NCBI RefSeq assembly: GCF_002775205.1
Contig: NC_036456.1
Coordinates: 24,317,968 to 24,381,967, forward strand
DNA: 64,000 nt
Direction: 5' to 3'
Origin: Xiphophorus maculatus
Taxonomy: Eukaryota > Chordata > Actinopteri > Cyprinodontiformes > Poeciliidae
This document shows, piece by piece, positions 21,447-32,037 of the stretch. The translations under genes and the position numbers were made by a program. How positions within the stretch are numbered: position 1 is the first letter of the stretch; every line of letters starts with the position of its first letter. The notes beneath the pieces were generated by a model. It did not search any database, was not told the DNA's origin, and was given only the letters and a program-made list of their open reading frames with translations.

Positions 21447-24400
21447 TCAGACACTTTGGTTTGATTTTCCCAGGTCCTGTAAAGGTTTTTCTTCAGCTTC
21501 ATCTCCTTGGTTACCATTTCCTCTGCGATCTATGAAACACAAAACAAAATGTTTTCAATAAAATCATCTTCTTCTGATTGTTTGATATCCCAAAGTAACA
21601 TTATTATTAAGATGGCTTGAATAAAAACAGAATTCTGTCATTTTTAGTTTTTCAAAAGAAAATTATCATCAATCAGCAACAAATAAAGTAAAGCAGTAAA
21701 GTTTTGACTTTTTCTAAAATTATTTGTCTTTCATTTGTTTCCAGATGCTTGTTGACAAAAATAAGACAATCCAGAAACCAAAGCATATTAAAATAAAAAT
21801 GTAAACATAGTCATATTAAATTGAATATGTAATGTATATTCAGATGAGGCTTGTCAGATTAAAATAACCTTTTAAATAAAACTTTCATTAAGGTAGAAAA
21901 CACGTCTTTCATTAATCTCTAGTTTCTTTTATTTTAATTGGTCTGATGTAATTATAATATTAAACATGTATTAATTGGCTATAAGCTTCTCTGTTGAAGA
22001 AAACACAACAAAGAAGAGAAAATCTGAGTTATGTGTTTGCAATTTTTAATAGATTTATTTATAGCATTTTATGGATGAATGTTGTTGGATTTTGTTTTCT
22101 TGATTCTTGGCTGTTTTTCTTTAGTGTTGTCCAGATCCGGGGCCACAGGTTGGTCACCTCTGGTCTAAACCTGCATATCACTGTTCAGGTCAGTGGGAAA
22201 GCTGGTGAGCCAGGAGTAAACCAGTCAGGTCACCAGTTCATTGCTGCTACATCAAATTATCTAGTCAGTCAGATTCAGTCACCAACAAGGAAGTTCAGTT
22301 TCCTGGTTTGATGCTCAGCTGTGATGTTCAGTGACTGCAGTCCTGCTTAGTTTATCAATGAGCAGGAAAATAATAAAGTAAATAATTAATATAAGTTAAT
22401 TATTACATAATTGTTCCATTTCCATACCTCCATCATTTCTCCCTTGTTCATTTTGAGACTTGTTGTTCCAGCATGGAAAAACTGTACACAACAGAAAGTA
22501 AACAACAGTGAATATTTAGCTTAACAATATAAATGAGTGACAATATTTAATTCTCCTTAACAGTTTTTGTCTGGTAAAAATGTTTCATCAACCTGGGCAG
22601 GCAGAAAGGCTACAATAAACAACAAAGACCTGAAAGAGAAAAAAGTTACTCATAATAATTTGGTTTCTTGTTTTTCTTTTCTTTTCAGACAAACACCAAC
22701 AGATATTGATAAATATGTGAAAACTGCATAACTTTTCTTACACATGTTTATCCAGACAGCTCCATGTTTCTGAGTTTTACTTCTCTTCAGCTTCAGATCA
22801 GTTTTTGCAAACTATTAAAAACTATAATTTTCTATCAATTGGAAATATGCATTTATGGAGAGAATCATTAATTCACCAAAATCCTGCAAGACTTACAAAG
22901 ACAATGACTGACTTACTTTGTTTACCTCTGTGGCGACGTACAACATAGATTATGAGGTGACGTACAACACAGTATGTGATGAAGGCGAGGATGATGAGTG
23001 CTCCAATAACAACACCAACAACAACACCACCAATAACTCCAGGATCAGATCCTGTGACAAAAAAGAAAAACAGGTTTTTAAAATTCCGCTTTTGAATATT
23101 TTGAATTCAATTTTGAATATTTTTGTTTTATTAATGAGATAAAAGTTGTGAACCAACAGTCACCTCATCATTCAGGGGTCAACATTTACTGCACCACACA
23201 CACACACACACAGTTATACACCAATATGCAGATCAAAAGGTATTTAGGATTTATCTGCTTTGCCCAACTGCACATCAACATGTGACAATAGGAAAAGCTG
23301 GAAGACAAATATTCAACCCAAAGAGCCAAAATCACTGCAGGTAACAAAGAAAGTCTAAAACTAAGTCAGAGTTCCAGTAACCACTGGTTATCTAGTTAAA
23401 CATACTGTATTTACCTCCAGGAACAGGAAAGTTGCCTTGGGCTCCATTTTCATATGTTGAGGAATTACATTAAGTGTTATAGACATCAATATATTTATCT
23501 GGTTTGTCTTAAATTATCTTAATTTTATATAACTCACCAAGTTTTAGAGTAACTTTCACCTTCCTGACTTGACTTTGCAGTTTGGGAACAAAACAAGTAT
23601 AATTCCCTTCATCCTCCTTGGTTACTTTGATCAATCTGAGGGAAATGTTTCCTTTTTTAAACTCATCATGGAACATAGAGGTTCTGCCCTGGTACTTTGG
23701 GTCTGAAGTTTTATCATCTTTAGCTCCACTGTGATGCAAATGTATTATTTGACCCTGGAATCTCCATTCGATTGTTAGACTGTTCACGTCAAATGGAGGC
23801 TCCAGATGACATGGCAGAATAACGTCGTCTCCCACCTTTGCATGTATCAAGTCATGACCACCAACCACCTTCTCTTGACCTGGAAGAATAAACAAAGATT
23901 TTAAAAAATCAGCACTAAAAATCCTGGTGACGTCCTGTTAGTTGTTCAGCTAACATTCATACCATTAATAGAGGTTTTTCAAAATAAATGTTTTTTTATT
24001 TGTTTACAAATGTATATCTACTCATTTTTTATTTACCTCTGTAAATGTAAAGATTATTTTGTGCACTTTTACAAAGTAAACTTGCTATTTCCTTTAAATC
24101 TTCATTTGAAATGTTAAGATTTGTGTTGTACCACATAACTCATGTTGAGTTTAGGACCCCATATCACCTTGGATCAGCCCTGAACAAAACACACCTCTGT
24201 GTATGAATGACTGCTTTCTTGATCACTGCTTAGGAAAAACACCCCATAAACTAAAATGTACCGTTGCTGCGAGTACCAAACCCTGTGAGAGTCAGGAGAC
24301 TCGGACCGTGGAGATCATGGCCCTGAGAAGCTGTGGTAGTCGTCCTTCATTTACATTTCTAAAATTTATGCACTCACAGCGCTTCACTGTGGAGGAGGAG

Positions 24401-27400
24401 CTGTAGCCAAGAGCAGGGAGAAAGGTGTGAGCAGCACATACAAGATGGTGATTGTCAGCACTAAGAGCCTTCTCCTGACTCTGGTTGGTTGTTTGGCTGA
24501 GAGTTTTATTTGCTTACAGATTTATTCCTTGAACCAATTTAATTTTTTACCTTCACAGTTTCACTTTAATAATGAAATAAAATTAAGATGTTGAACTTTT
24601 GTCTTCAGCAGTATTGTGATAGAATCACAGTTTTCATCTATTAGATCAGCTGACTTCTCAGGTGAATTTGATCTAGAATCACCACTCTATGGTGAGGTCA
24701 ACTTACTGACCTCTAGTGCTTAGAGATGTGATCAAACATAAGTTTTAATAAAGAGAGGCTAAAGCATTTCACTAATAAACAGTTTCTATTTATGCTCAAC
24801 AAAGACCTAAAAAGTTCAAAGAAAGGAAGAAAACTCTGACCAAATGACTCACCAGTAACGATGAGTCGACATTCAGCATTGTTGAATCCATCTTCAGTTT
24901 TCACGTCACACAGATACAGACCAGCGTCTTCAGTCCTCAGTCTGGACACATGGAGTCTGATTCGTCCTTCTCTGAGGACGTCTTTGTCAATCTGGACTCG
25001 TCCTGAAAACTGTTTATCCTGAGACTCTGGAATCTCAACACCTTCGTGGACCTGATAGAGAACTGATTCTTTATGAGGAGCCACCAAGCTGCAGATGATG
25101 AACAGTTCCCTCCAGGATCCCTGAGTCTTGGTGGTGAAGGTCCACTCCAGAGTGATGCTGTGGTTCTCCTCTGCCTGATAGCTGCTCTGTGTCACATTCA
25201 CTACAAATGTTGCTGCTGAGGAGACAGAGAGGGAAAGAGAGGAGCAGACACACGGAGAACTGGAACATGGGAGTCTTTCAGCTCCATCTAGAGAGCTTTC
25301 TGTCACAAAGACAAGATGGAGACTGACCACAGAGACATGAGCTGAGGATGAGGAGCAGCAGGATCCTGGAGATCATCTTCATCCTTAGAGAGGAAGAGGA
25401 GGAGAGGCAGCAGAACATCAGGAACATCATCACTAACAATACAAGGAACAACTGGACTCATAACTCAGCCTGACTTCATTTAGATCATACTTATCTCAGG
25501 GCATAAACAAATAAAGATCAGTAGCTGTTCTATTACAGGATTTTATCAATCACAGCACAAATCATCTCTCTCCTCTAAAACATTTGCTGGTCTTTCTTTT
25601 TGTCTTCTTGTCGATGCATTCCTCCTCTGGGAGCCAGCAGGGTCAGCAGGGTCAGCAGAGTAACTGAGTAACGGTTTACATGAAGGCAATTCCTAACTCT
25701 CTTCATTGATGACGTGAGAGACGGGGCCTCCCTTTCTGTCTCCTCTCCAGGGGCCTCATGTATAAAAGTGCTCAGTTTTCACAAAACATTTGCGGACAAA
25801 TTTAGAAAAGTGCAGCGCACAAAATAATTCTGGTGTATAAAGCCATATGGACGCACATTCCTGCGGACCTTTTGTTTATAAATCCCAATTTGCGGAAAAT
25901 AGAGCGCAGCTACTGCTCCGCCCTGTTGCCACCCATAAATACATATATAGATTAGTATAAATGCCCAGAAGGCTGTCACCATGTGTCCCAGTAACCGTGA
26001 CAACAGTCCTTGCTTGTAGCTATATAAGTATTTATAATACTGATAATTATATATTTTATTTAATAGGTGCTGTCAAGGCACATAAGGCCACTTCACAAAA
26101 AATAAAAGTAATAAATTTTAAAGACAATATTCTGAATAGGAAAATATTTATGCAAACTTTCACGCCACCTTCCTTTTTATACATGCTGACTTGTGCTTAC
26201 ATATGGTTTATTTATATATGAGGCCCCAGTTGTTCTGAGTACTGCGGTGGCTGACCTGAGTGAAGTTGGTACCCAAACCGTCTTCAAATCAGACAGAATT
26301 GGTGTCAAAAGTTTGTGCTACGTTTGTGCAGCAAAAATTTTCATTTCTGCTGCTATCATTTTAAAGATATAAAGAAATGTTTCTAGAGGTCATCCAAGGT
26401 CAACCAGCCTCCCCACCTTCATAAAATCAAACAAAATTGGTGTCAATCAACTCGGCTACGTTTGTGCAGCAAAAACTGATATTCATTGACCTTTGATGAC
26501 CTCTAGAAACATTTCTTTACATCTTTAAAGTGATAGCAGCACAAACTAAAAATGTTGCTGCACAAACCAGCACAAACGTTTGACACCAATTTTTTCTGAT
26601 TTGAAGAAGGTGGGGGGCCAACTTCAGGTCTGTGATGAAGTAGTTCTGTTAATCTGACACATCATCACACCTCCACCACCGTGCCTCACACTGGGAGGGG
26701 TTGGGCTGCTGAGGCTTTTTACTTCCTTTAGGAAACATATAGATAATTGAAACTTCATATAAAAAATTACTGTTGTTGCTTTAGTTCTTATTCTGCTATT
26801 TGAAGAAGATAAAAATATGGAATTATAAGTTAAATTTATTACACGATGCCTTCTGATTGGCTGTTAACTAATTCGTTTAAAAAGGACGTGTCTCAAATAA
26901 TTATAATAACTTTTTACTTCTTTATTCATTAAAGTTGTTTTTATTTGCTAGAGTATCCAGAGGTTTTACTCAAGAGCAGCAATAGTTCATAATAATATTA
27001 CTCAAGTAAAAACTACAGTGCAGTAAAACTCCTAAAAGTTTTTTTTTTTGTCTGAAAAATGGAATTAGTTATTTGAAGATTAAATCAACCAGAGGAAGTT
27101 TAATTCTCTGCCTGCAGCAGGATGAGCAGCAGTGATGTGTCCAGTTCCTGTCCCCAGTGGACGGCTGTCCTGCATGTTTAGCTGGGTTTGGGTTCATCTT
27201 AAAATTAAACCTTAAATATCCAGGATTTGATGTTTCAGACGCTGATGGACGATTTAAAACATTTTCTCATGAAGCTTCAGGTAAAATTTTATTTCACGGC
27301 TCAGATGAAAAGTTCTGATCAAAAAACTGACAGGAAATAGATCCAGTGATATCAGATCTGCTAACTTAGAGTGTAATTATTCCTAAGGAAACCTAAGACG

Positions 27401-27532
27401 TCCTTCATGCTCTGAGTTAAAGTTCAGTTTAAAACATTCAGTCATATTTTCAGATAAATTCAGATTCTCACCCAGAGCAGCAGAACACAGAATCAGAACC
27501 AGCAGGAGAGACGAGGTGGTCCAGTTCAGCAT
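21447..27532 (-). CDS. MOG/butyrophilin-like single-V transmembrane Ig gene, gene D
   Basis: Likely type I membrane protein. Minus-strand exons: 27472-27532 (signal, MLNWTTSSLLLVLILCSAA), 23538-23879 (V domain), 23415-23441 (27-base linker AQGNFPVPG), 22926-23051 (TM), 22428-22481 and 21447-21529 (tail, ending GKSNQSV). All junctions are GT-AG and phase 1; the six exons sum to 693 bases, 230 residues plus stop. The V domain is canonical: ILPCHL, SLTIEWRF, KYQGRTS, then DEGNYTC. The TM has the glycine-rich start VIGGVVVGVVIGAL. A 37-base exon-like stretch (22593-22629) would add an in-frame stop and is left out. Intron 1 is 3.6 kb and contains the complete signal and V exons of another receptor in the same orientation and phase. 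The link from the signal exon to the V exon across it is inferred from phase and domain logic. Confidence 0.65.
24853..25382 (-). pseudogene. Orphan signal plus V-domain exons (gene C) in intron 1 of gene D
   Basis: Exons 25328-25382 (same signal peptide as gene A) and 24853-25215 (V domain, 363 bases) are intact, with consensus splice sites and no stops. The V domain shows LEWTF, LFIICSL, TEDAGLYLC and a last-strand cysteine (AECRLIV). No second V exon or TM exon of its own family follows; similarity to gene E's intron ends at about 24237. It could be a dead fragment, or its phase-1 donor at 24852 could splice to the V exon of gene D at 23879, giving a fusion receptor. The 5' flank is shared with gene A in inverted orientation. 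Confidence 0.6.
25750..26227. mobile_element. Complete MITE with GGGGCCTCAT terminal inverted repeats
   Basis: Begins GGGGCCTCATGTATAAA and ends TTTATATATGAGGCCCC, 478 bases, with no coding capacity. CAG occurs on both sides of the shorter core GGGCCTCAT...ATGAGGCCC, compatible with a 3-base target duplication as in PIF/Harbinger elements; the superfamily is inferred. Partial copies: 2895-2926, 6250-6492, 34380-34548 and 37588-37680. Confidence 0.8.
26250..26635. repeat. Long foldback element
   Basis: Left arm 26261-26413 (TGAAGTTGG ... TTTCTAGAGGTCAT) pairs with the right arm 26474-26626 (ATGACCTCTAGAAA ... CCAACTTCA). A piece of the left arm, AATTGGTGTCAA ... CTACGTTTGTGCAGCAAAAA, is repeated directly at 26430-26476 between the arms. 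No coding frame. Confidence 0.8.
26636..27471. other. Intron 1 of gene D, 5' part
   Basis: No exon. 26950-27040 has an ACTCAAGTAAAA-rich repeat that recurs at 27590-27700 and 27970-28100. Confidence 0.4.
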
Positions 27533-28937
27533 TGATGCTCTGTTAGAAATAATAAAACACATTAATTATAGACATTATTTCTCCAAGTCATCACATGCAG
27601 AGAACCGAAAATTGTACTCAAGTAGCAGTAGCACTACTTCAACATATTTTTACTCAAGAAAAAGTAAAATAGTATTTGGTAAAAACTCAACTCAAGTACT
27701 GAGAAACTGATCAAATTATCAATCATTTAATATTTTAAAATTACATCATCAGACAGACCAAAATATAAAGTTTTGTGGAACTTTTGGTATTTTAAGGACA
27801 AAAATGACAATAATTTATATAAGTAACAATAAAATAACAAAATTAGGTAATATATATATATATATATAAATCAGTTTCTTTCCATAAAAAACTTATGAAA
27901 CTTTAACAAAAACTGCAGGTGTGTGTCTGTGTTTGAATTCTTGGTTAAAACATGTTTGGTTTTCATTCAGTGGGTAGAAAATCCAGAGATTTTACTCAAG
28001 TTAGAAACATTTCAGAATAAAATTACTCAAGTAAAAATGATGGTGAAGTAATAAAAACTCCTAAAAGTACATTTGTTCTAAAAAGTTACTCAAGTTAATG
28101 TAACAAGTTACTATTCACTCTGATCACATGATAATTATAGAGGTGTAGTCATTTCAATATGGCGTCCAGATGAAGCACAAAATGGAGGATTATAAAATGT
28201 TTCACTTAGACTGATCTGATCTGCAGATGCTTAATTAGTTTAGCTTAAAGTTTAGTTTTAGTTTAAAAACTCATGCAGAAAACAAACGAGAAGCTGGTAA
28301 TTAGTATAAAAGTGTCAAAAACTTGTTTGATCAAACAGAAACTAAACATCTTTGTTAACTGGGTGTTTCTGTAATAATCGCTATTACACAGAAACGGACG
28401 TTTCTCTGCAAACATGACGCATAGAGAAGAAAATATGCATATATACATAGTAAATATTTAATAATTAAAAGCTGAAATGACCTTTGCACCGAAATCTTCA
28501 TGAAAAAAGCAGCGCAGTCACGTAAAATAGGCCCGTATTACGAAAATCAACACATGGCGAGAAATTCAGCTTTTAGTCAAAACCTCTACAGAGTTTATAG
28601 CGTTGTTATTAATATAAAGATATGTTATGTAATAAGAAAAGAGCGAAACAAACTTGAACAGAAACATGAAGAATTGTACTAATATTGCTGCTAAAACTTT
28701 GTTCCAACATCAACTAAACCTTCCTTTAATGTGTGAATTTTCTAAACTCTTTAAGGAAGTTCACTGAATTCATGTTGACGGAGTTTCTTCAAACAGCTGT
28801 TTGAATGACGACACTCAATAAAACCTGAACTGTGACAAGACAAAATTAGACAAGTTAAAAAACGAAATGATCTCGACATATGTATTACTTCTTCAGTAAA
28901 AAGGAAAAAAACATCGTAGTTCTACTAGTTTAGCGGT
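27533..28937. other. Probable 5' UTR intron of gene D with repeats
   Basis: A good minus-strand acceptor (TTATTTCTAACAG) lies 8 bases upstream of the ATG at 27532, so the sequence up to about 30362 can be a 5' UTR intron. It contains two ACTCAAGTAAAA-rich repeats, (TA)n at 27850-27870, and the inverted block 28170-28642. Confidence 0.4.
28170..28642 (-). repeat. Inverted duplicate of 2358-2812
   Basis: Reverse complement of the block next to gene A (AGCACAAAATGGAGGATTAT at the left edge). Its presence upstream of genes C and D shows that a larger inverted duplication once joined these segments. Confidence 0.8.
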
Positions 28938-28945
28938 CACATTAC

Positions 28946-30226
28946 CAGAGGTGTGACCAAGTCACTGTGTGTCCAAGTCTCAAGTCTTTGTCCTCAAGTC
29001 CGAGTCAAGTCTCAAGTAAAGACAGGCAAAAGTCGAGTCAAGTCAGGAACCTTTAATTTCAAGTCATTTCGAGTCGTTTTTATTTTATATTTTTTTTATA
29101 ATTTGCAATTATACATAAAATTCCAATAATAGACCATTTGTTCGTTTTAAAATATGTATTTATCTCAAATGATAGAACATGTGTAGCTGAACACAAAGTA
29201 TAAAAAACATTTTTAAATTGGACCACTTTATTGCCCAGTTCTGTTAAACTTGATATTCAATAAAAAAAGACGAAAATGCTGACATTTCCACAGCACAATA
29301 CAAAGAACCATAACAGCAGTTTTTTCCTCTTTTCTCTGACCTGCCAAAAACAATATATTGTCAATATAATTTCCCAACGTATAGATGTCTTCAAATACAC
29401 CAACCATCCTTAGATGATACTAGACCCGGCTCATCATCATGATGGGACAGAGAGACTCTGTTCCCTGTGTTCAGGTCCAGAATCTGCTTTCTGTTCCGGA
29501 GCCCCGCTCACTATCCACCGGCTTCCTGAGCTAACACGGTGCACATTATTTGTGGAGGCATTTGAAGGACCGGATTTATGGTAAATCATCACCAATTTAA
29601 CCCGGAGTACACATGCTAACACGAAGTTAGCTAAAGTCAGCTATCTTACAGCAAAAGAAAAGCGCCACCTACCGATCTTTGTGAAGCTTCAAATGCCGGA
29701 CAAAGTTGGACGTCGTGGCATCTCCATCCGATATTCTCTTCTTGCATGTTTTACAAGTTGCAGTTCGTTTTTTAGTCGAAAGTTCATAACCTACGTAGCC
29801 AAAAGAAATTACTCGCGGAAGCATATTCGAGCGGATATTTCGTATTTCGTTCCCTGAGCTCTGTAGCTTTGCCGCGTTTTTTTAAACGTCCAAATCCTGT
29901 TAATTTGATTGGTTGTGCTGCAGCTACGTACACATACATACATAAGGAGAGAGGAAAACCATAGTGACGGTCTGCGCATATTGATACGGAATGAGTGACA
30001 TTAATTAATGACGCCACTTTATAAATAATGTGTTTTAAATTTTAAGACTTTGAGTAAAAAATATCAAGTCTTTTCAAGTAAACAGCTTCAAGTCGAGTCA
30101 AGTCCCAAGTCAATGGCATGAAAGTCAAAGTCAAGTCCGAGTCTTTGAGCATTTTTTCAAGTCAAGTCTCAAGTCGTGATTTTAACGACTCGAGTCCAAG
30201 TCATGTGACTCGAGTCCCCACCTCTG
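28946..30226. mobile_element. hAT-type DNA transposon (1281 bases) with 8-base target duplication
   Basis: Ends are CAGAGGTGTGACCAAGTCAC on the left and GACTCGAGTCCCCACCTCTG on the right, with subterminal arrays of CAAGTC/GACTTG. The flanks carry an exact 8-base duplication, CACATTAC (28938-28945 and 30227-30234), diagnostic of hAT. Inside is a BED zinc finger exon on the minus strand, but no transposase catalytic region, so it is non-autonomous. Confidence 0.9.
29673..29830 (-). pseudogene. BED zinc finger exon of a hAT transposase
   Basis: On the minus strand the frame reads TATCKTCKKRISDGDATT, then SNFVRHLKLHK before a donor GTAGGT at 29672. The C-x2-C and H-x4-H spacing and the position in a hAT element fit the N-terminal DNA-binding finger. 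The rest of the transposase is gone. The left limit of the exon is uncertain. Confidence 0.65.
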
Positions 30227-30361
30227 CACATTACGGTCAGCTTTCGCGGAGGTTTAACTTTTTACGGTGAAATTAAACCAAAAACGTATTTAAGTCTCGT
30301 TATAAATGATAAAACCTAATTTTAAAAAACCCCCAAAGATGCCGAAAGCCAAAGTACTTAC

Positions 30362-30463
30362 AGTTCTCGAGCAATAAAAAGTCCTCTTCTCGTCCTCCGA
30401 CTTCAACTGACCAACTGCAACGTACGTGAGCGGCTTTTCTTTTTTATAACGTTGATGACGTCA
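30362..30463 (-). promoter_or_regulatory. Candidate promoter and 5' UTR exon of gene D
   Basis: Reading the minus strand: a CRE, TGACGTCA (30456-30463), then a TATA-like TTATAAAAAAG (about 30439-30449), then an exon-like stretch ending at a strong donor, AGAACT|GTAAGT, after 30362. It is oriented toward the acceptor before the ATG at 27532. The link is inferred from position; no transcript evidence is available. Confidence 0.4.
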
Positions 30464-31249
30464 TTCACGTCGACGTCAAGCCAACTTAACAAAACATGGA
30501 GGCTTATTTCCCTGTATGTTTGACCTTCTTTGGACGATTTACGTTGCTCTTTAGTCTCGTTTTGAATTACTTTTACATTTTGTTTAAATCGCAAACAAAA
30601 CCCACATAAAAAACACAGACATTATTTTCATCTTTATTATTATTATCATCTTTAAAAAAAAAATTACGCTATAAATTTACACATTTATAACTTTACACTT
30701 TAACGCAAAATCAAAATCTTCAAAAAAACTGAAAGAAATGAAGAAAAAAAACTTAATCACTTAATCAAAAACTTAATTTGCCGTAGCATTTGTGTTGTAT
30801 CTCGTCAATCTTGTCGAAGTAAGTAACCATTCCTTCACCAGTCTTTGCATGTAACCTCTCTGATTAGGGTTACTTGAGTAGAAGCATTCCAACAGATCCA
30901 CATTTTCATCTCTCACCCATGTTCCAGTAGCCCATTTGTCAAGGTTCCCCAACACCTGATGCAGACCTTGTTTGGCCGGGCGACGACTGAGCATCTTAGT
31001 ATCTCTCATGGTATGAGGTAGGCAGTAGCTTGAAGGATCTTGCCTAAGGACCCAGACTGGATTCGAACCCCCGCCCTCTCGGATGATATACTGATGCTAT
31101 CCAGTCAGCTATATAACTGACTGGATATATATATATATAGCCTTGGATATATATATATATATATATATGTGAGAGAGTATACAGTATTATGTTGACAAAA
31201 TAAGAGTAATTCCACATGCACCTCTTGATCTGAATTTGTTTGCCATCAG
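30464..31249. other. Non-coding stretch upstream of the lectin gene
   Basis: No signal-peptide exon for the lectin was found. 31055-31115, inverted, carries a tRNA-like A box (TAGCTGACTGGATAGC) and a perfect B box (GGTTCGAATCC), suggesting a SINE head. (TA)n runs lie at 31124-31170. A minus-strand open frame at 30773-31009 contains CFYSSNPNQRGYMQRL, which recalls a segment of fish retroelement proteins, but I cannot name it firmly. Confidence 0.4.
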
Positions 31250-32037
31250 AACAAGCTGACTTGCTCCAGAGATCTCTTTCTTGTCCTTCTGGCTGGACTC
31301 TGATCAATAGTCGCTGCTTTCAATATGTTCAAAAAAGCATGACTTGGGCAAGAGCCGAGGTGATTTCCAATAACATTGTGCTCTTAATTTCTTTTGTTCT
31401 TTGCTGAAGAAATCCAGCTACTTCTAACTTTTGTGTCTGTAGAGAAACTGTCTGTCCATGGGGGCAAACCTTGCATCAGTTCAGGACTTGAACGAGTACA
31501 ATCAGATTCAGATTATAGTAACTGCAGCAGGTCACGGGGCCAAACAAGCATGGATTGGAGGCACTAATGCACAGGAGGTATTGTTACCAGTACATTTTAT
31601 TTGTTGTGTATTTTGTGAAACATTGAATAAAATGTGTCATCTGCTGTATGTTGTCTTCCAGGAGAGTATTTGGTTGTGGAGCGATGGAAGCCGTTTCGAC
31701 TACACACACTGGTGTTCTGGACAGAATAATAATGATGGAGGCAACCAGCGCTGTTTACAGATAAACTATTCAGGTATAAGAAAATATCAACCCACTCTGT
31801 TTTATCGGTTGGTAAGATGACTCATGGGTAAAACTAATTTACTGTGCATGTGAACTTTTTAGTTGACCTGCATAAACATTTACTGAATTTACAGAAGGAG
31901 CTTATATTATTTTTCTTGTGGCAAAAGGGTTTTTATGATGTGATGTGTGATTTCTTTTCTTGTTCCTAGGTGCAAAGTGCTGGGATGACCTGGGGTCTAA
32001 TCACAATCTGCCTTCTGTCTGCGCCAAGAAACCCTGA
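31250..32037 (+). CDS. C-type lectin domain gene (ladderlectin/nattectin-like), 5' end not found
   Basis: A probably secreted carbohydrate-binding lectin. Exons: 31250-31359 (starts with CPSGWTLINSRCFQYV and MTWARAE after a short lead), 31443-31577 (NCLSMGANLASVQD, AWIGGTNAQE), 31662-31773 (WLWSDGSRFDYTHWCSGQN), 31970-32037 (CWDDLGSNHNLPSVCAKKP, stop at 32035-32037). Frames join cleanly with GT-AG sites. All six expected cysteines of the long-form fold are visible. The sugar-binding loop reads GQNNNDGG where relatives have EPN or QPD, so calcium-dependent sugar specificity may be altered or lost. No signal exon is recognisable upstream, where MITE-poor, TA-rich sequence lies; the gene may start farther 5' or be truncated. 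Confidence 0.8.

Noticed and set aside
31055..31115. Possible tRNA gene on the minus strand
   Set aside because: Boxes are present, but I could not draw a proper acceptor or anticodon stem; more likely a SINE head.
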